A stretch of DNA of 64,000 nt from CAYFMP01 sp964344215 (GTDB lineage Bacteria > Pseudomonadota > Alphaproteobacteria > Rhodospirillales > Casp-alpha2). The notes below the pieces were generated by a model that was given only the letters and a program-made list of their open reading frames with translations, was not told the DNA's origin and did not search any database. Shown in pieces: positions 27,501 to 35,708 of this stretch. A program made the position numbers and the translations under genes. Every line of letters begins with the position of its first letter. Positions within the stretch are counted from its first letter, which is position 1. Where the stretch lies: assembly GCA_964344215.1 (NCBI GenBank), contig CAYFMP010000001.1, positions 1 through 64,000 on the forward strand. The letters run 5' to 3'.

Positions 27501-27702
27501 ACTGGTCATGGAAAACGTGATGACGCATTTCCGCGACCGCACCGTATTTATCATCGCCCACCGGCTGTCCACGGTGCGGACCGCCGATCTCATCATCGTT
27601 CTCAACAACGGCCTGGTCGCCGAGACCGGCAGCCATCAGGAACTGATCGACCAGAAAGGCCTCTACTATCACCTGAGCGCCCGCCAGCTCAGCGTCGAGT
27701 AG
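24595..27702 (+). CDS. Peptidase-containing ABC exporter (active C39) with two cNMP-binding domains
   Basis: A 1035-residue exporter of the SunT/LanT/HetC kind. The cNMP domains are at about 10-125 and 140-260. The first has a degenerate cassette (FGTDSLFEETPAARRV), the second a canonical one (IGEMAVLSGEPRAANVAA, near 212). A charged coiled-coil linker (about 265-318) leads to an intact C39 peptidase with Gln325, Cys331 (HSEMDCSAAC), His404 (YHWIVVHEM) and Asp420 (AADPAQG). This should cleave after the LGG of the 16854 peptide. The membrane domain and an NBD follow, with GASGCGKS (Lys835), LSGGQRQRL and ILVLDEATSALD. GGGAGG is about 13 bases upstream. It is the leader protease and pump of the cluster. 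Confidence 0.93.
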   Translation: MSQSLADKLSALPDFAGLDGDTRQRIADLGVLVKTRPSEIVCEQGDVPEGLYLVRAGTATLVHDPEAETPVVVDTLHEGAFFGTDSLFEETPAARRVQMGDDEGILQHVSRGALAEFLAADSAVAEQLKESHRLNAIINFLSSAHSLETVPAEGIIALAKVAQLKEVKAGYTVIHQGEAEDHLFIVKSGSFVVTRNEAPNNRIAALGEGALIGEMAVLSGEPRAANVAAETDSELYEISGEAFRALVAAHEELSANLDQLMRVRTEEISEKEERRKKRAAEIERKEAERKERIERSEAEAAEKTKKVEVEKGFWQRFSKPPAIRQHSEMDCSAACLCTVIKTYGKTISINIAREVARVKQDGASMANVIRAAKEFGFHAEAYVSTVEQLRERTLPAIVNWKGYHWIVVHEMKENSVVAADPAQGLITITLEEFEANWSRYTIFLEPTASFEELEESKPSFQAFYRFFAPHKRTISEVFAAAVFLQVIGVMTPLFTKFVVDDVILKGDRQWLMIALFVMGGAGIINMLLTYVRDNMVLRLSMRCNLDLIGHVYDRMLRLPMTFFENRRTGDITSRLEQHEEITQFLTEDGLETFLALMTGIVYFFFMIYFNAWLTFAALSFLVFDLFIIRYISPRIRQINRETFVKQAEAESHLIESLRGAETLKTIGADFMARWKYENHFAAVANMEFKEAKLGQIAGLFSGTLDSLGDIAVLFLGGTFVIQGKMTIGELMAFTVFANGVQGPVNAIIGKWDELQEVFVAIERLNDVLEKEPEFGEGIVTEKELIELPMLRGDVEFRNVGFRYEPDDPSNVVQNVSLKIPAGQKVAFVGASGCGKSTLIKLMYAFYPPSEGQILVDGFSITDVSIPSLRRQIAMVPQDNLIFKGTIRDNIALANEQATLEEIREAAELAGADEFINKMAGGFESMIEEQGSNLSGGQRQRLVLARAFLQQSSILVLDEATSALDNESERLVMENVMTHFRDRTVFIIAHRLSTVRTADLIIVLNNGLVAETGSHQELIDQKGLYYHLSARQLSVE

Positions 27703-27772
27703 GCGGCGACCGCCGGCCGACCGCCTTCGAGCCCGGCCGGCTGGCATTCCCCGAACCGGTCTGGAGTCGATA

Positions 27773-28528
27773 TCAGGCGCCGCCGAAGATCGGGTGCGAG
27801 ACGACGGCCTGATCGGTCAGCCGCTCGATGAGTTCGTCGAACAGGTGGTTGCGGATGTCTTCGCGGCAATCGTCGAGGGACGGGTGGAAGATGCCGGTGA
27901 CGGTGAAGAAGGCGAAGCCGTCGTGCAGCTTGACGGGGCCGATGATATCGCCGACGTCGACGCTGAATACGGAGACGCTGATTTCCTCGGGCACCTGATC
28001 GCGGGTCAGGCGTCCAATGTAGCCGCCCATCGGCGCGCTCTCCTCGTCCAGGGAATGGGCCATCGTCTCGAGGTGGAAGTTCGCTTCGCCGTCGCGAATT
28101 CGCGAGACCAGCCGGTCCGCCGTCTTGCGGTCGCCGACGCGGCAGCCGTAGAGATCGATCTGCACGAATTCCTCGGCGTGTTCCTCGTAGTAGGCGGCGA
28201 TCTCGTCTTCGGGAAACGACTGCCAGATCTTTTCCTGCAGAACCAGCAGGCCGCAGGCCGATTTAAGGCGATCGAAGGTGAGGTGGTTCTCGTCGAGCCA
28301 GCGCTGGGTATCCTCGGCGCTTTCCAGCCCGAAGCCGCGGCGTACCTTGTCGACGACGTCCTGAAGCTCTTCGGCGGTGACGTCGAAACCCGAGTTCAGA
28401 GCATGTTGGCGCAGCACCTCGCGATCACGGGAGGCCTGCAGGAACGAAGGCGAATCCTCGATGATCGACCAGTACAGGGCATCCTCGAGGTCGACGGGCC
28501 GGCCATTGACCGAAATGAAGTTTTTCAT
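27773..28528 (-). CDS. Parvulin-like (PpiC/SurA-type) protein, intact paralogue
   Basis: A 251-residue protein with a SurA-N-like helical half (about 1-110) and a parvulin-type half (about 125-230: SAPMGGYIGRLTRDQVPEEI, then SVDVGDIIGPVKLHDGFAFF). There is no signal peptide, so it probably acts in the cytoplasm, as a chaperone or prolyl isomerase on the peptide before export. It is a paralogue of the broken 19084-19893 gene. ATG 28528 gives the conserved MKNFISVNG start; the longer frame to 28579 lacks similarity. It is divergent from the TolC gene with about 230 bp between them. Confidence 0.8.
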   Translation of the reverse strand: MKNFISVNGRPVDLEDALYWSIIEDSPSFLQASRDREVLRQHALNSGFDVTAEELQDVVDKVRRGFGLESAEDTQRWLDENHLTFDRLKSACGLLVLQEKIWQSFPEDEIAAYYEEHAEEFVQIDLYGCRVGDRKTADRLVSRIRDGEANFHLETMAHSLDEESAPMGGYIGRLTRDQVPEEISVSVFSVDVGDIIGPVKLHDGFAFFTVTGIFHPSLDDCREDIRNHLFDELIERLTDQAVVSHPIFGGA

Positions 28529-28757
28529 GGAAATCCGAATCGACAGACGAAATGGCTCATTCGGCGCCGATTCTGGCATGCGCCGGGAACGATCTCAAGG
28601 CATCGTCGACGGTCGGCGGAAGGCGCAACCGGCGGAATCCCTGGGCTTGCGTAACCTGTGGATAACTTGGCGGTGGTCGGCGATATTTCGGTTGCGTGCG
28701 TGGCGATATCTTTCATACCTTGACCACGTGGGATTTCTCTTCCGCTAAGGTGCGGTA

Positions 28758-30176
28758 TTGGCTTTCGACAAACGATCGAATTCGTACCTGTCTGACCGTC
28801 GGTGCCGGTTGCGACCGGTTGCCTGTATCGTTGCCTTGAGCGCAGCCTGGCTTATGGTTCCCATCCACACGGCGCAGGCCCTGACCCTGCAGGAGGCGTT
28901 GGCCGAAGCCTACCAGAGCAATCCGGAACTGCTGGCGGCGCGCCAGGCGTTGCGTGCCGCCAACGAGGAATACCCACAGGCGATCTCGGCCTGGTTGCCG
29001 TCGGTGTCGCTGTCCTCGGCCGGATCGAAGACGTTCACCAAAACCGATTCGGGGACCATCTCGAAGACCACCGTCGAAGCCTTCAACAACTCCATCACCT
29101 GGTCGCAATCCTTCTACAAGGGCGGTCAGAATTTCGCCGCCCTCGATCGCGCCAGGAGCAACATCGAGAACCAGCGGGTGACGCTCGCCACCTCCGAACA
29201 GACGGTGCTGCTGGCCGGCATCACCGCCTATATGAACGTGATCCGCGACAGCGCCATCCGGCGGCTGCGTCAGACCAACGTCGACCTCCTGACCAAGCGT
29301 CTGGAGACGACACAGGTCCAGTTCGACCTCGGTCAGAAGACGCAGACCGATCTGTCGCAGGCCAAGTCCCGCCTGGCCCGCGCCAAGGCCGACCTGACGA
29401 CGGCGATCGGCACGCTGAACACGGCCGAGGCGAATTTCAAGCGGCTCATCGGCCTCGACCCCAAGGACCTGGATTTTCCGCCGCCGGTCGCCGATCTGCC
29501 GAAAAAACTCGACGAGGCGGTCAAGCGCGCCATACGCGACAACCTGACCGTGCAGGCGGCCCGTCACCAGATCGACATCGCGCAGGCCGACATCGACGCC
29601 GCGCAGGGTGTGCGCCTGCCGTCGCTCGAGATGTCGTCGAGCTACAGCCACAACAAGTCGTTCACCCACGGCCCGGATTCCGACGACTCGCAGGAAAGCA
29701 GTCTGGCCACCACCCTGACCCTAACCGTTCCCATCTATCAGAACGGCTCCGAGCTCTCGAAGGTGCGAGCCGCCAAGAAGACCATGCTGCAACGCAGGCT
29801 TCTGCTCGACGATGCGCGACTGAAGGCGAAGGAGAGCATGATCCAGGCCTGGGGTAATCTGCTCAGCGCCCGCGCCCGCACCGAGTCCTACGGCCAGGAG
29901 GTCGAGGCCGCCAAGGCCGCCCGCGCCAACGTCGAAAAGGAACTGGAGATCGGCCGCCGCACCGTGCTCGACTACCTCGACGCGCAGAAAGAGGTTCTCG
30001 ATGCCGAGGTCAACCGGGTGACGGCCAGACGCGACGTCATCGTCTTGTCCTACACGGTGATAACCGGTCTCGGTCGGCTCAACGCCGAGTTCCTGAAACT
30101 GCCCGTCGACCTCTACGATCCGAACTTCGATTTCGAACGTCAGAAGTTCAACTTCTTCGGCACCTCAATCGACTGA
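28758..30176 (+). CDS. tolC: TolC-family outer-membrane efflux channel
   Basis: A 472-residue outer-membrane factor. It has an N-terminal signal peptide (about residues 20-42, ending TAQALTLQEAL) and the duplicated TolC helix-strand layout. The N-half carries LTLQEALAEAYQSNPELL and the C-half LGNL-type WGNLLSARARTES with TVLDYLDAQKEVLDAE. The frame begins with TTG 28758, with TAAGG about eight bases upstream; no ATG precedes the signal peptide. It should complete the tripartite export system with the HlyD adaptor and ABC exporters upstream. It lies only 82 bp before phoR, but phoR has its own leader. Confidence 0.9.
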   Translation: MAFDKRSNSYLSDRRCRLRPVACIVALSAAWLMVPIHTAQALTLQEALAEAYQSNPELLAARQALRAANEEYPQAISAWLPSVSLSSAGSKTFTKTDSGTISKTTVEAFNNSITWSQSFYKGGQNFAALDRARSNIENQRVTLATSEQTVLLAGITAYMNVIRDSAIRRLRQTNVDLLTKRLETTQVQFDLGQKTQTDLSQAKSRLARAKADLTTAIGTLNTAEANFKRLIGLDPKDLDFPPPVADLPKKLDEAVKRAIRDNLTVQAARHQIDIAQADIDAAQGVRLPSLEMSSSYSHNKSFTHGPDSDDSQESSLATTLTLTVPIYQNGSELSKVRAAKKTMLQRRLLLDDARLKAKESMIQAWGNLLSARARTESYGQEVEAAKAARANVEKELEIGRRTVLDYLDAQKEVLDAEVNRVTARRDVIVLSYTVITGLGRLNAEFLKLPVDLYDPNFDFERQKFNFFGTSID

Positions 30177-30258
30177 ACGCGGCGGCGCTGCCCGACCGGG
30201 CCGACGGTGTAAAATCCGCCGCCATGTTCTAAACTGCCCCCCGGAAAGGAGAAAGCCC

Positions 30259-31398
30259 GTGGCCGAGGCTCGACCGCATTCGACGCCGCCCGATCCGGAG
30301 CTGATGACGACGATCCTCAACGCCTTGCCGGACCCGGTGCTGCTGCTTGGATCCGACCGCCAGGTCAGCGTCGCCAACGCCGCCGCCCGCGAGCTCTTGG
30401 GCGAAGCGATTGAGGGACGCGGGATTGCGCTTGGGCTGCGCCATCCGGCGGCGCTGGAAGCGATCGACGCCATCCTCGGCGGCGGCCGCGATACCGAGGA
30501 GGTCGAACTGACGCTGCCGGTGCCGGTGCAGCGCACCTTCAACCTGTTGGTTTCGGCGCTGCCCGATCGCGACACCGGCGCCTTGGGCGCGCTCCTGGTC
30601 CTGCACGACATCACCGCCGTCAAGGCCGGCGACCAGATGCGGGCTGATTTCGTCGCCAACGTCAGCCACGAATTGCGCTCGCCGCTGTCGTCGCTGGCCG
30701 GGTTCATCGAAACTCTGCGCGATGCCGCCCGCGACGACGAGGAGGCGCGCGAGCGCTTCCTGAAGATCATGGAAAAGGAAGCCAACCGCATGACCCGGCT
30801 GATCGGCGATCTGTTGTCGCTGTCCAAGGTCGAGGCCGACGAGCACATCCGCCCGCAAGGCACCCTGCAGCTCACCAACCTGCTGCGCGAAATCGCCGAT
30901 TCGCTGGCCGTCAGGGCCAAGGACCGCGACATGCGGATCAGCTTCGAGGCCGACGGCCGGGTGCCGGAGGTCGAGGGCGACCGCGACGAACTGATCCAGG
31001 TGTTCCGAAATCTCCTCGACAACGCCATCAGCTACGGCGCCGCCGGCACGTCGGTGACGGTGACGATCGAGATCGTCGATCGGATCCCCGAAAGCGGCGG
31101 CGCCGGCGTCGCCGTCGCTGTCGCCAACCAAGGCGACGGCATCGCGCCCGAGCACGTGCCGAGGTTGACCGAGCGTTTCTACCGGGTCGACAAGGGGCGC
31201 TCGCGTTCGATGGGCGGCACCGGCCTCGGGCTGGCCATCGTCAAGCACGTGGTCAACCGCCACCGCGGCCGCTTGGTCATCGACAGCGCGCTGGGGCAGG
31301 GCAGCACGTTTACCGTCTACCTTCCGGTGACGGCGGCGGCCGGATTGCGCCCGAGCGGGCCGCGCCGGCGTCACGAAACTGTAACAGACACGTCATAA
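30259..31398 (+). CDS. phoR: Phosphate regulon sensor kinase PhoR, soluble form
   Basis: A 379-residue histidine kinase with a PAS-like N-terminal domain (about 15-120), HisKA box VANVSHELRSPLSSLAG, N box FRNLLDNAISYG, G1 NQGDGIA, F box ERFYRVDKGRSRS and G2 GTGLGLAIVKH. There is no membrane helix, unlike E. coli PhoR, so it must join PstSCAB/PhoU through cytoplasmic contacts. GTG 30259 has AAGGAG eight bases upstream. It heads a phoR-pstSCAB-phoU-phoB cluster. Its last codons contain a Pho box for pstS. Confidence 0.92.
   Translation: MAEARPHSTPPDPELMTTILNALPDPVLLLGSDRQVSVANAAARELLGEAIEGRGIALGLRHPAALEAIDAILGGGRDTEEVELTLPVPVQRTFNLLVSALPDRDTGALGALLVLHDITAVKAGDQMRADFVANVSHELRSPLSSLAGFIETLRDAARDDEEARERFLKIMEKEANRMTRLIGDLLSLSKVEADEHIRPQGTLQLTNLLREIADSLAVRAKDRDMRISFEADGRVPEVEGDRDELIQVFRNLLDNAISYGAAGTSVTVTIEIVDRIPESGGAGVAVAVANQGDGIAPEHVPRLTERFYRVDKGRSRSMGGTGLGLAIVKHVVNRHRGRLVIDSALGQGSTFTVYLPVTAAAGLRPSGPRRRHETVTDTS
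31379..31396 (+). promoter_or_regulatory. Pho box upstream of pstS
   Basis: CTGTAAC-AGAC-ACGTCAT has the 7-4-7 form of the PhoB box (consensus CTGTCAT twice). It overlaps the end of phoR about 110 bp before pstS, so pstS and the genes after it should be induced by PhoB at low phosphate. Confidence 0.7.
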
Positions 31399-31502
31399 AA
31401 TCGTAGCCGACACCGCCTAGGGTTCAGGCCGTTCGATGGGATATCCGTCGGACGAAGTCCCGCCGATGGAGTTGCGGGCAGATGACTGAACGTAGGAGAT
31501 AG

Positions 31503-32540
31503 ATGGAAATGTTCAAACGAGTTCTCACCATCGCCGCCATAGCCACCATGGCCGCGGCCGGCGCCGCCGAAGCCCGCGACCAGATCCGCATCGTCGGGTC
31601 GTCGACGGTGTTTCCGTTCTCGACCGCGGTCGCCGAGCGGTTCGGCAAGACAACCAAGTTCAAGACCCCGGTCGTCGAGAGCACCGGTTCGGGCGGCGGC
31701 CTGAAGCTGTTCTGCGCCGGCGTCGGCGAGCGCCACCCGGACATCGCCAACGCGTCGAGGCGAATAAAGAAGTCCGAGGTCGAGCTTTGCGCCAACAACG
31801 GCGTCAGCGAGATCGTCGAGGTCAAGATCGGCTACGACGGCATCGCGTTCGCCAACTCGAAGAAATCACAGCGGATGAAACTGACCCGCAAGAACATCTT
31901 CCTGGCGCTGGCCAAGAACGTGCCGGCCGGCGACGGCAAGACCGTGCCCAACCCGTACAAGACCTGGAAGGACGTCAATTCGGCCCTGCCGGCGACCCGA
32001 ATCGAGGTTCTCGGCCCGCCGCCGACTTCGGGCACGCGGGATGCCTTCGTCGAGCTCGCCATGGAGGGCGGCTGCAAGAAGATCGGCTGGGTGAAGGCTC
32101 TGAAGAAGAAGGACAAGAACGCCTACAAGGCGCTTTGCCACACCATCCGCGAGGACGGCGCCTTCGTCGAGGCCGGCGAGAACGACAACCTGATCGTCCA
32201 GAAGCTCAACGCCAACCCGAACGCCTTCGGCATCTTCGGTTTCAGCTTCCTCGACCAGAACATCGACAAGGTGCGGGGCAGCATGGTCGACGGTTTCGAG
32301 CCGACCTTCGACAATATCGCCGACGGCAACTACCCGGTGTCGCGTTCGCTGTACTTCTACGTCAAGAAGGCGCACGTCGGGAAGATTCCGGGCATCGAGG
32401 CCTACACCGCCGAGTTCACCAGCGACAAGGCGTCGGGCGAAGACGGCTACCTGGCCGACAAGGGTTTGATCCCGATGCCAGACGACGAGCGCAAGGAGTG
32501 GAAAAGGAAAACCAAGGAACTTGCCAATCTCACCATGTAA
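31503..32540 (+). CDS. pstS: Phosphate ABC transporter, periplasmic binding protein PstS
   Basis: A 345-residue PstS with an N-terminal signal peptide cleaved after AAEA (about residue 24). Phosphate-binding loops are visible: IRIVGSSTVFPF, ESTGSGGGLKLF and PPTSGTRDAFVEL. Two ATGs, 31503 and 31509, both have GGAGA upstream; the second has slightly better spacing. It captures phosphate in the periplasm for PstCAB. Expression probably depends on the Pho box at 31379-31396. Confidence 0.95.
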   Translation: MEMFKRVLTIAAIATMAAAGAAEARDQIRIVGSSTVFPFSTAVAERFGKTTKFKTPVVESTGSGGGLKLFCAGVGERHPDIANASRRIKKSEVELCANNGVSEIVEVKIGYDGIAFANSKKSQRMKLTRKNIFLALAKNVPAGDGKTVPNPYKTWKDVNSALPATRIEVLGPPPTSGTRDAFVELAMEGGCKKIGWVKALKKKDKNAYKALCHTIREDGAFVEAGENDNLIVQKLNANPNAFGIFGFSFLDQNIDKVRGSMVDGFEPTFDNIADGNYPVSRSLYFYVKKAHVGKIPGIEAYTAEFTSDKASGEDGYLADKGLIPMPDDERKEWKRKTKELANLTM

Positions 32541-32610
32541 ACCGGCATTCGCGACCGCCGCCGGTGGAGGCCGGAGGTGCGTCACGCCGGCTCGCGGCTC
32601 GCGGAAAACC

Positions 32611-33513
32611 GTGGAGAAGATGGTCATGGCCCTCATGATCATCGCCTCCACGGTCGCTATTTTCACCACCGTCGGCATCGTCCTGTCGCTGATCTTCGAG
32701 ACCTTGCGGTTCTTCGAGAAGGTGCCGGTGGTGGAGTTCCTGTTCGGCCTGGAGTGGAGCCCGCAGACGGCGATCCGCGCCGACCAGGTCGGCGCGTCGG
32801 GCTCGTTCGGCGCCATCCCGCTGCTCGCCGGCACGGCCTTGATCAGCGCCATCGCCATGGCCGTGGCGGCGCCGCTCGGCTTGCTCTCGGCCATTTATCT
32901 GGCCGAATACGCGCACCGCCGGGTGCGCGATATCGTCAAGCCGGGGCTTGAGATCCTGGCTGGCATTCCGACCGTCGTTTACGGTTTTTTCGCCGCCCTG
33001 GTGGTCGCACCGATCATCCGCGATACGGGCGGCATGACCGGTTTCGAAGTTTCTTCGGAAAGCGCGCTGGCCGCCGGCGGCGTCATGGGCATCATGATCA
33101 TCCCGATCGTCTCGTCGCTGTCCGATGATGTCATCACCGCGGTGCCGCGGGTGCTGCGCGAAGGAGCCTTGAGCCTCGGCGCCACGCAATCGGAGATGAT
33201 CCGCCAGGTGGTGCTGCCGGCCGCCCTGCCGGGCATCGTCGGCGGTCTTTTGCTGGCCACGTCGAGGGCTATCGGCGAGACCATGATCGTCGTCATGGCG
33301 GCCGGTCTCGCCGCCAGGCTGACGGCCAACCCGTTCGAGGCGGTAACCACCGTCACCGTGCAGATCGTGGCGCTGTTGACCGGCGACCAGGAGTTCGATT
33401 CGGCCAAGACCCTGGCCGCCTTCGCGCTCGGGCTGTTGCTGTTCTGCGTTACGCTGCTGCTCAACCTGATCGCCCTGCACACGGTCAGGAAATACCGGGA
33501 ACAATATGACTGA
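32611..33513 (+). CDS. pstC: Phosphate ABC transporter permease PstC (short form)
   Basis: A permease of about 300 residues with six helices and the EAA-type loop GALSLGATQSEMIRQVVLPAALPGI. Alphaproteobacterial PstC is often much longer, with an N-terminal domain before the VEKMVM segment; here that part is absent because pstS ends just upstream. The start is unsure. GTG 32611 and ATG 32620/32626 follow GGAA or GGAG. A TTG at 32521, inside the end of pstS behind AAGGAAC, would add 30 non-hydrophobic residues. It partners PstA and overlaps it by eight bases. Confidence 0.9.
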   Translation: MEKMVMALMIIASTVAIFTTVGIVLSLIFETLRFFEKVPVVEFLFGLEWSPQTAIRADQVGASGSFGAIPLLAGTALISAIAMAVAAPLGLLSAIYLAEYAHRRVRDIVKPGLEILAGIPTVVYGFFAALVVAPIIRDTGGMTGFEVSSESALAAGGVMGIMIIPIVSSLSDDVITAVPRVLREGALSLGATQSEMIRQVVLPAALPGIVGGLLLATSRAIGETMIVVMAAGLAARLTANPFEAVTTVTVQIVALLTGDQEFDSAKTLAAFALGLLLFCVTLLLNLIALHTVRKYREQYD

Positions 33514-34807
33514 CGCCGCCGCCACCGCCGCAGCCGACGTCGCCGTCCGCATCTCGCGCACGCTCAAGCGCCGCCACCGGGCCGAGCGCGGGTTCCGCGT
33601 CTTCGGGGTCGTCGCCATCGTCGTTGCGCTGACGTTTCTGGGCTTGATGTTCCTCTCCATCGCAACCAAGGGCTGGTCGGCCTTCCAGCAGACCTCGGTC
33701 AGGCTCGACATCCATTTCGACGAGACCGTCATCGACCCCGAAGGAACGCGCGACCCCGAGACGCTTTCGGCCGCCGACTACCAGGGCCTGGTCAAGGCCG
33801 CCCTGCGCCGGGCCTTCCCCGACGTTCGCAAGCGCCGCGACAAGCGCAAGCTCTACAAATTGGTCAGCCAGGGCGCCGCCTTCGAGTTGCGCCGCCTGGT
33901 CCTCGACGATCCGGCCATGATCGGTCGCACCGAGGGGTTGTGGCTGCCGGCGTCGGACGACGTCGACATGGTGATGAAGGGCCGTATCCGCACCGACATC
34001 CCCGAATCCGACCGCCCCGTCAGCGACAAGCAGCTGGCCTGGATCGCCGATATCGAGGGCAAGGGCGCGCTGGAGAAGCGGTTCAACGTGCGCTTCTTCA
34101 CCGGCGGCGATTCGCGCGAGCCGGAACTGGCCGGCATCATGGGCGCCGTCGTCGGCTCGCTGTTCAGCCTCGCCGTCTGTCTGGCGCTATCGTTCCCGGT
34201 CGGCGTGCTGACCGCCGTCTACCTGGAGGAATTCGCGCCGAAGAACCGTTGGACCCGGCTGATCGAGGTCAACATCAACAACCTGGCCGCGGTGCCGTCG
34301 ATCATCTTCGGGCTCTTGGGCCTGGCCATGTTCCTCGGCGTCTTCGGGCTGCCGCGCTCGGCCTCGATAGTCGGCGGTATGGTGCTGGCCCTGATGACCC
34401 TGCCGACCATCATCGTCGCCGGGCGCTCGTCGATCAAGGCGGTGCCGCCGTCGATCCGCTACGCCGCACTGGCCATCGGCGCCAGCCCGATGCAGACGGT
34501 GTTCCACCACGTCCTGCCGCTGGCCATGCCCGGCGTCCTCACCGGCACCATCATCGGCATGGCCCGGGCCTTGGGCGAGACGGCGCCGCTCCTGATGATC
34601 GGCATGGTCGCCTTTATCGTCGATATACCGAGGAGCATCCTCGATCCGGCCACCGCCCTGCCGGTTCAGATCTTCCTGTGGGCCGACAGCCCGGAGCGCG
34701 CCTTCGAGGAACGGACGGCGGCTGCTATAATCTGCCTGCTCGTTTTCCTGGTCTGCATGAACCTGCTCGCGGTCGTTCTGCGCCAGAAGTTCGAGCGGCG
34801 CTGGTAA
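33506..34807 (+). CDS. pstA: Phosphate ABC transporter permease PstA with DUF3333 N-terminal domain
   Basis: A 433-residue permease. The first about 195 residues, after one membrane helix (about 33-55), form the DUF3333 extension found in many alphaproteobacterial PstA proteins. Five further helices carry the coupling loop YAALAIGASPMQTVFHHVLPLAMPG. It overlaps the pstC end by eight bases, and its TAA shares a base with the pstB ATG (TAATG), so translation is coupled through pstC-A-B. Confidence 0.94.
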   Translation: MTDAAATAAADVAVRISRTLKRRHRAERGFRVFGVVAIVVALTFLGLMFLSIATKGWSAFQQTSVRLDIHFDETVIDPEGTRDPETLSAADYQGLVKAALRRAFPDVRKRRDKRKLYKLVSQGAAFELRRLVLDDPAMIGRTEGLWLPASDDVDMVMKGRIRTDIPESDRPVSDKQLAWIADIEGKGALEKRFNVRFFTGGDSREPELAGIMGAVVGSLFSLAVCLALSFPVGVLTAVYLEEFAPKNRWTRLIEVNINNLAAVPSIIFGLLGLAMFLGVFGLPRSASIVGGMVLALMTLPTIIVAGRSSIKAVPPSIRYAALAIGASPMQTVFHHVLPLAMPGVLTGTIIGMARALGETAPLLMIGMVAFIVDIPRSILDPATALPVQIFLWADSPERAFEERTAAAIICLLVFLVCMNLLAVVLRQKFERRW

Positions 34808-35697
34808 TGGAGAATCAACGACTTATGTCCGCCAACGTCATTCCCTTGAACGAAACCGACGCCGCCGGGCGGGCCGTGCCGCCCGAATCGGCCATCGCCG
34901 AAACGGCTCCGCGCGCCGCCGACGAGCCCGATGCCCAACCCCGGACCAAGGTGTCGGCCCGCCACGTCAATGTTTTCTACGGCGACAAGCAGGCGCTCTT
35001 CAACATCGACCTCGAAGTACCGGAAAACCACGTCACCGCCTTAATCGGACCGTCGGGCTGCGGCAAATCGACGTTCCTCAGGTGTTTGAACCGCATGAAC
35101 GACGTCATCGAGGGTTGCCGCGTCGAGGGCGACATCGAGATCGACGGCGAGGACATCTACGCTCGCGGCCTCGACGTCGTCTACCTGCGGGCCCGGGTCG
35201 GCATGGTCTTCCAAAAGCCCAACCCGTTCCCGAAATCGATCTACGACAATGTCGCCTACGGTCCGCGCATCCACAAGCTGGCCGCCGACAAGACCGAACT
35301 GGATGCCATCGTCACGCGTAGCCTGGAGCGCGCCGGACTCTTGGACGAGGTGCGCGACCGCCTCGATGCGCCCGGTACCAGCCTGTCGGGCGGCCAGCAA
35401 CAGCGCCTGTGCATCGCCCGCTCGATCGCCGTTGAGCCCGAGGTGATCCTGATGGACGAGCCGTGTTCGGCCTTGGACCCGATCGCGACGGCCCGCATCG
35501 AGGAACTGATCGACGAGCTCAGGGCCAACTTCACCATCATCATGGTCACCCACTCGATGCAGCAGGCGGCCCGGGTGTCGCAAAGGACGGCATTTTTCCA
35601 CATGGGCGAACTGGTCGAGCAGGGCGAGACCGAACATATCTTCACGGCGCCCGCCAACGAGCGCACGCAAGCCTATATCACCGGACGGATCGGTTGA
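34807..35697 (+). CDS. pstB: Phosphate ABC transporter ATPase PstB
   Basis: The ATPase of the phosphate importer, about 296 residues from ATG 34807. It has Walker A GPSGCGKS, the PstB-typical RCLNRMND, the Q loop GMVFQKPNPFPKSIYDNV, signature LSGGQQQRL and Walker B VILMDEPCSALDPIAT. An Ala/Pro-rich N-terminal extension of about 45 residues precedes the ATPase core. ATG 34825 is an alternative start. Confidence 0.96.
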   Translation: MENQRLMSANVIPLNETDAAGRAVPPESAIAETAPRAADEPDAQPRTKVSARHVNVFYGDKQALFNIDLEVPENHVTALIGPSGCGKSTFLRCLNRMNDVIEGCRVEGDIEIDGEDIYARGLDVVYLRARVGMVFQKPNPFPKSIYDNVAYGPRIHKLAADKTELDAIVTRSLERAGLLDEVRDRLDAPGTSLSGGQQQRLCIARSIAVEPEVILMDEPCSALDPIATARIEELIDELRANFTIIMVTHSMQQAARVSQRTAFFHMGELVEQGETEHIFTAPANERTQAYITGRIG

Positions 35698-35708
35698 GGA
35701 TGAACACC

